Assembly: GCF_023701525.1 (NCBI RefSeq)
Contig: NZ_JAMQAW010000009.1
Location: 104,750-157,229 of the forward strand
DNA from: Streptomyces albipurpureus
GTDB lineage: Bacteria; Actinomycetota; Actinomycetes; Streptomycetales; Streptomycetaceae
Length of the DNA: 52,480 bases
Reading direction: 5' to 3'
The notes under the pieces are model-generated. The model searched no databases and was not told the DNA's origin. It saw only the letters and a list, made by a program, of their open reading frames with translations. The translations under genes were made by a program, and so were the position numbers. This document shows, piece by piece, positions 51,659-52,480 of this stretch; within the stretch, counting starts at the first letter, position 1; the number at the start of each line of letters is the position of its first letter.

Positions 51659-52444
51659 ACCCCAAGCCCTCCCGTACGGGAGCGATATCGGCCTCCGCGC
51701 TCGTCTTCGTCCTGCTGCTCGCCGGCTGTCAGACCGACTCCGCCGACGGCTCCCCCGGTGGCGAACCCGCGCGCGCCGAGCCCGCCCCCAGCAACTCCGG
51801 GGCGCGGCCCGCCCAGCAGGCCGCACCCTCCCCGCTGTCCGCGAAATCCACCGGGATACCGGGTCTTGGTCCAAAAATCCAGAAAGCAGCTGGGCCTCAA
51901 GACCCGACAGGCGCTGGTGGTGAGCTCCGAGAGCCGCGACGCCAACAAGGGCACCGCCGTTCTCTATGAACGCGCCGCGTCAGGGGCCTGGCAGCCGGTC
52001 TCGGCGGTATGGCCCACCCGAAACGGTGTACGCGGCTGGACCGAGGACCATCGGCAGGGCGATCTCCGCACTCCGATCGGGGTGTACGGCCTCACCGACG
52101 CCGGCGGTCTGTTGAAGGACCCCGGCAGCAAACTCCCGTACGACCAGGGGCGCGGCTTCACACCGCCCAACAGCACCAACGCCGAGGGCGAACCGCTGAC
52201 CGGTGCCTTCGACTATGTGGTGGCGATCAACTACAACCGCGTACCCGGGCACACCCCCTTGAGTTGGACCCGGCCGATGGGGAACGCCAAGGGCGGTGGC
52301 ATCTGGCTCCATGTGGAGCACGGGGCGGGGACCCAGGGGTGTGTGGGGCTGCCGAGGGAGCGGATGCAGGAGCTACTGCGCAGGCTGGACCCGGCGGCGC
52401 GGCCGGTGGTGGTGATGGGGCCAAGGACGGCCCTGGCGGCCTAG
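51655..52444 (+). pseudogene. L,D-transpeptidase lipoprotein, split by a frameshift in an A5 run
   Basis: GTG 51655 overlaps the preceding stop and gives NPKPSRTGAISASALVFVLL with a lipobox LLLAGCQ, then a Pro/Ser linker and STGIPGLGPK. The frame changes at the A5 run 51873-51877. With A4 it would continue SRKQLGLKTRQALVV straight into the catalytic domain, which is open to 52444. That domain has GNAKGGGIWLHVEHGAGTQGCVGLP, the His and Cys of the YkuD/L,D-transpeptidase active site, which cross-links peptidoglycan. As given, only a 104-residue product is made. A sequencing error is a serious alternative. Confidence 0.75.
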
Positions 52445-52480
52445 CCACCCCGCAGGAGAACGACCAGGCCCCCGGTTCCC

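Overview
The window reads as a piece of Streptomyces chromosome (or a very close relative). Codon third positions are almost all G/C, GTG starts and ATGA/GTGA start-stop overlaps are common, TTA leucine codons occur only in a few accessory genes, and the gene repertoire is typical of the genus: a bkd operon, a mycothiol-dependent enzyme, a SpoIIE/HATPase phosphatase, RsbW-like kinases and many GntR regulators. From memory, the order bkdABC - D-Ala-D-Ala carboxypeptidase - ... - aspS matches one arm of the S. coelicolor core chromosome. I could not check that here.

Layout. 0-2.5 kb (minus): a kinase-like phosphotransferase, a PNPOx-like flavin protein and a DevR/NarL-type response regulator. 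2.9-6.5 kb (plus): a complete bkdABC operon for the E1alpha, E1beta and E2 subunits of a branched-chain 2-oxo acid dehydrogenase. 6.6-18.5 kb: housekeeping and metabolism, namely a D,D-carboxypeptidase, a GntR-MFS pair, a mycothiol-dependent enzyme, a thioredoxin/NHL protein, an M18 aminopeptidase, an acyl-CoA dehydrogenase, an SseB-like protein and a pirin. Strong hairpin terminators separate many of these genes.

18.5-24.8 kb is the most distinctive locus. A small secreted four-cysteine protein, with a cysteine framework like the tendamistat alpha-amylase inhibitors, is divergent from a compact operon. That operon encodes an ECF sigma factor, a zinc-finger anti-sigma fused to a multi-spanning membrane domain, an ABC ATPase, a 539-residue permease with a large extra domain, a second permease and a 77-residue membrane protein. 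Both transcription units carry TTA codons: one in the secreted protein, two in the sigma factor and one in the large permease. Translation should therefore depend on the bldA tRNA, so the locus is probably tied to development.

25.1-32.2 kb holds three regulator-transporter modules: an HTH/ClpN pair with an operator-like promoter, a ribbon-helix-helix protein with DUF4097 and a DrrAB-like ABC exporter, and a YtrA-type GntR with a two-gene ABC exporter. 32.3-39.9 kb is an accessory island of small, unusual or damaged genes: a SLOG-like protein, a broken XRE regulator, a PP2C-like protein coupled to an HTH regulator, an RsbW-like kinase with a TTA codon, very small proteins, a kinase-like phosphotransferase, a short GntR, a zinc-ribbon pair with a TTA codon, and a RelE-type toxin-antitoxin pair. 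Several of its promoters carry iterated repeats.

40-52.4 kb returns to the backbone: an AI-2E transporter, a SnoaL-like protein, a large secreted subtilisin, a PAS-GAF-SpoIIE-HATPase phosphatase, aspS, and an envelope module (SigE-family sigma, membrane-anchored partner, L,D-transpeptidase lipoprotein). In the sequence as given, the last gene is split by a one-base frameshift in an A5 run. No rRNA, tRNA, CRISPR array or insertion sequence was recognised.
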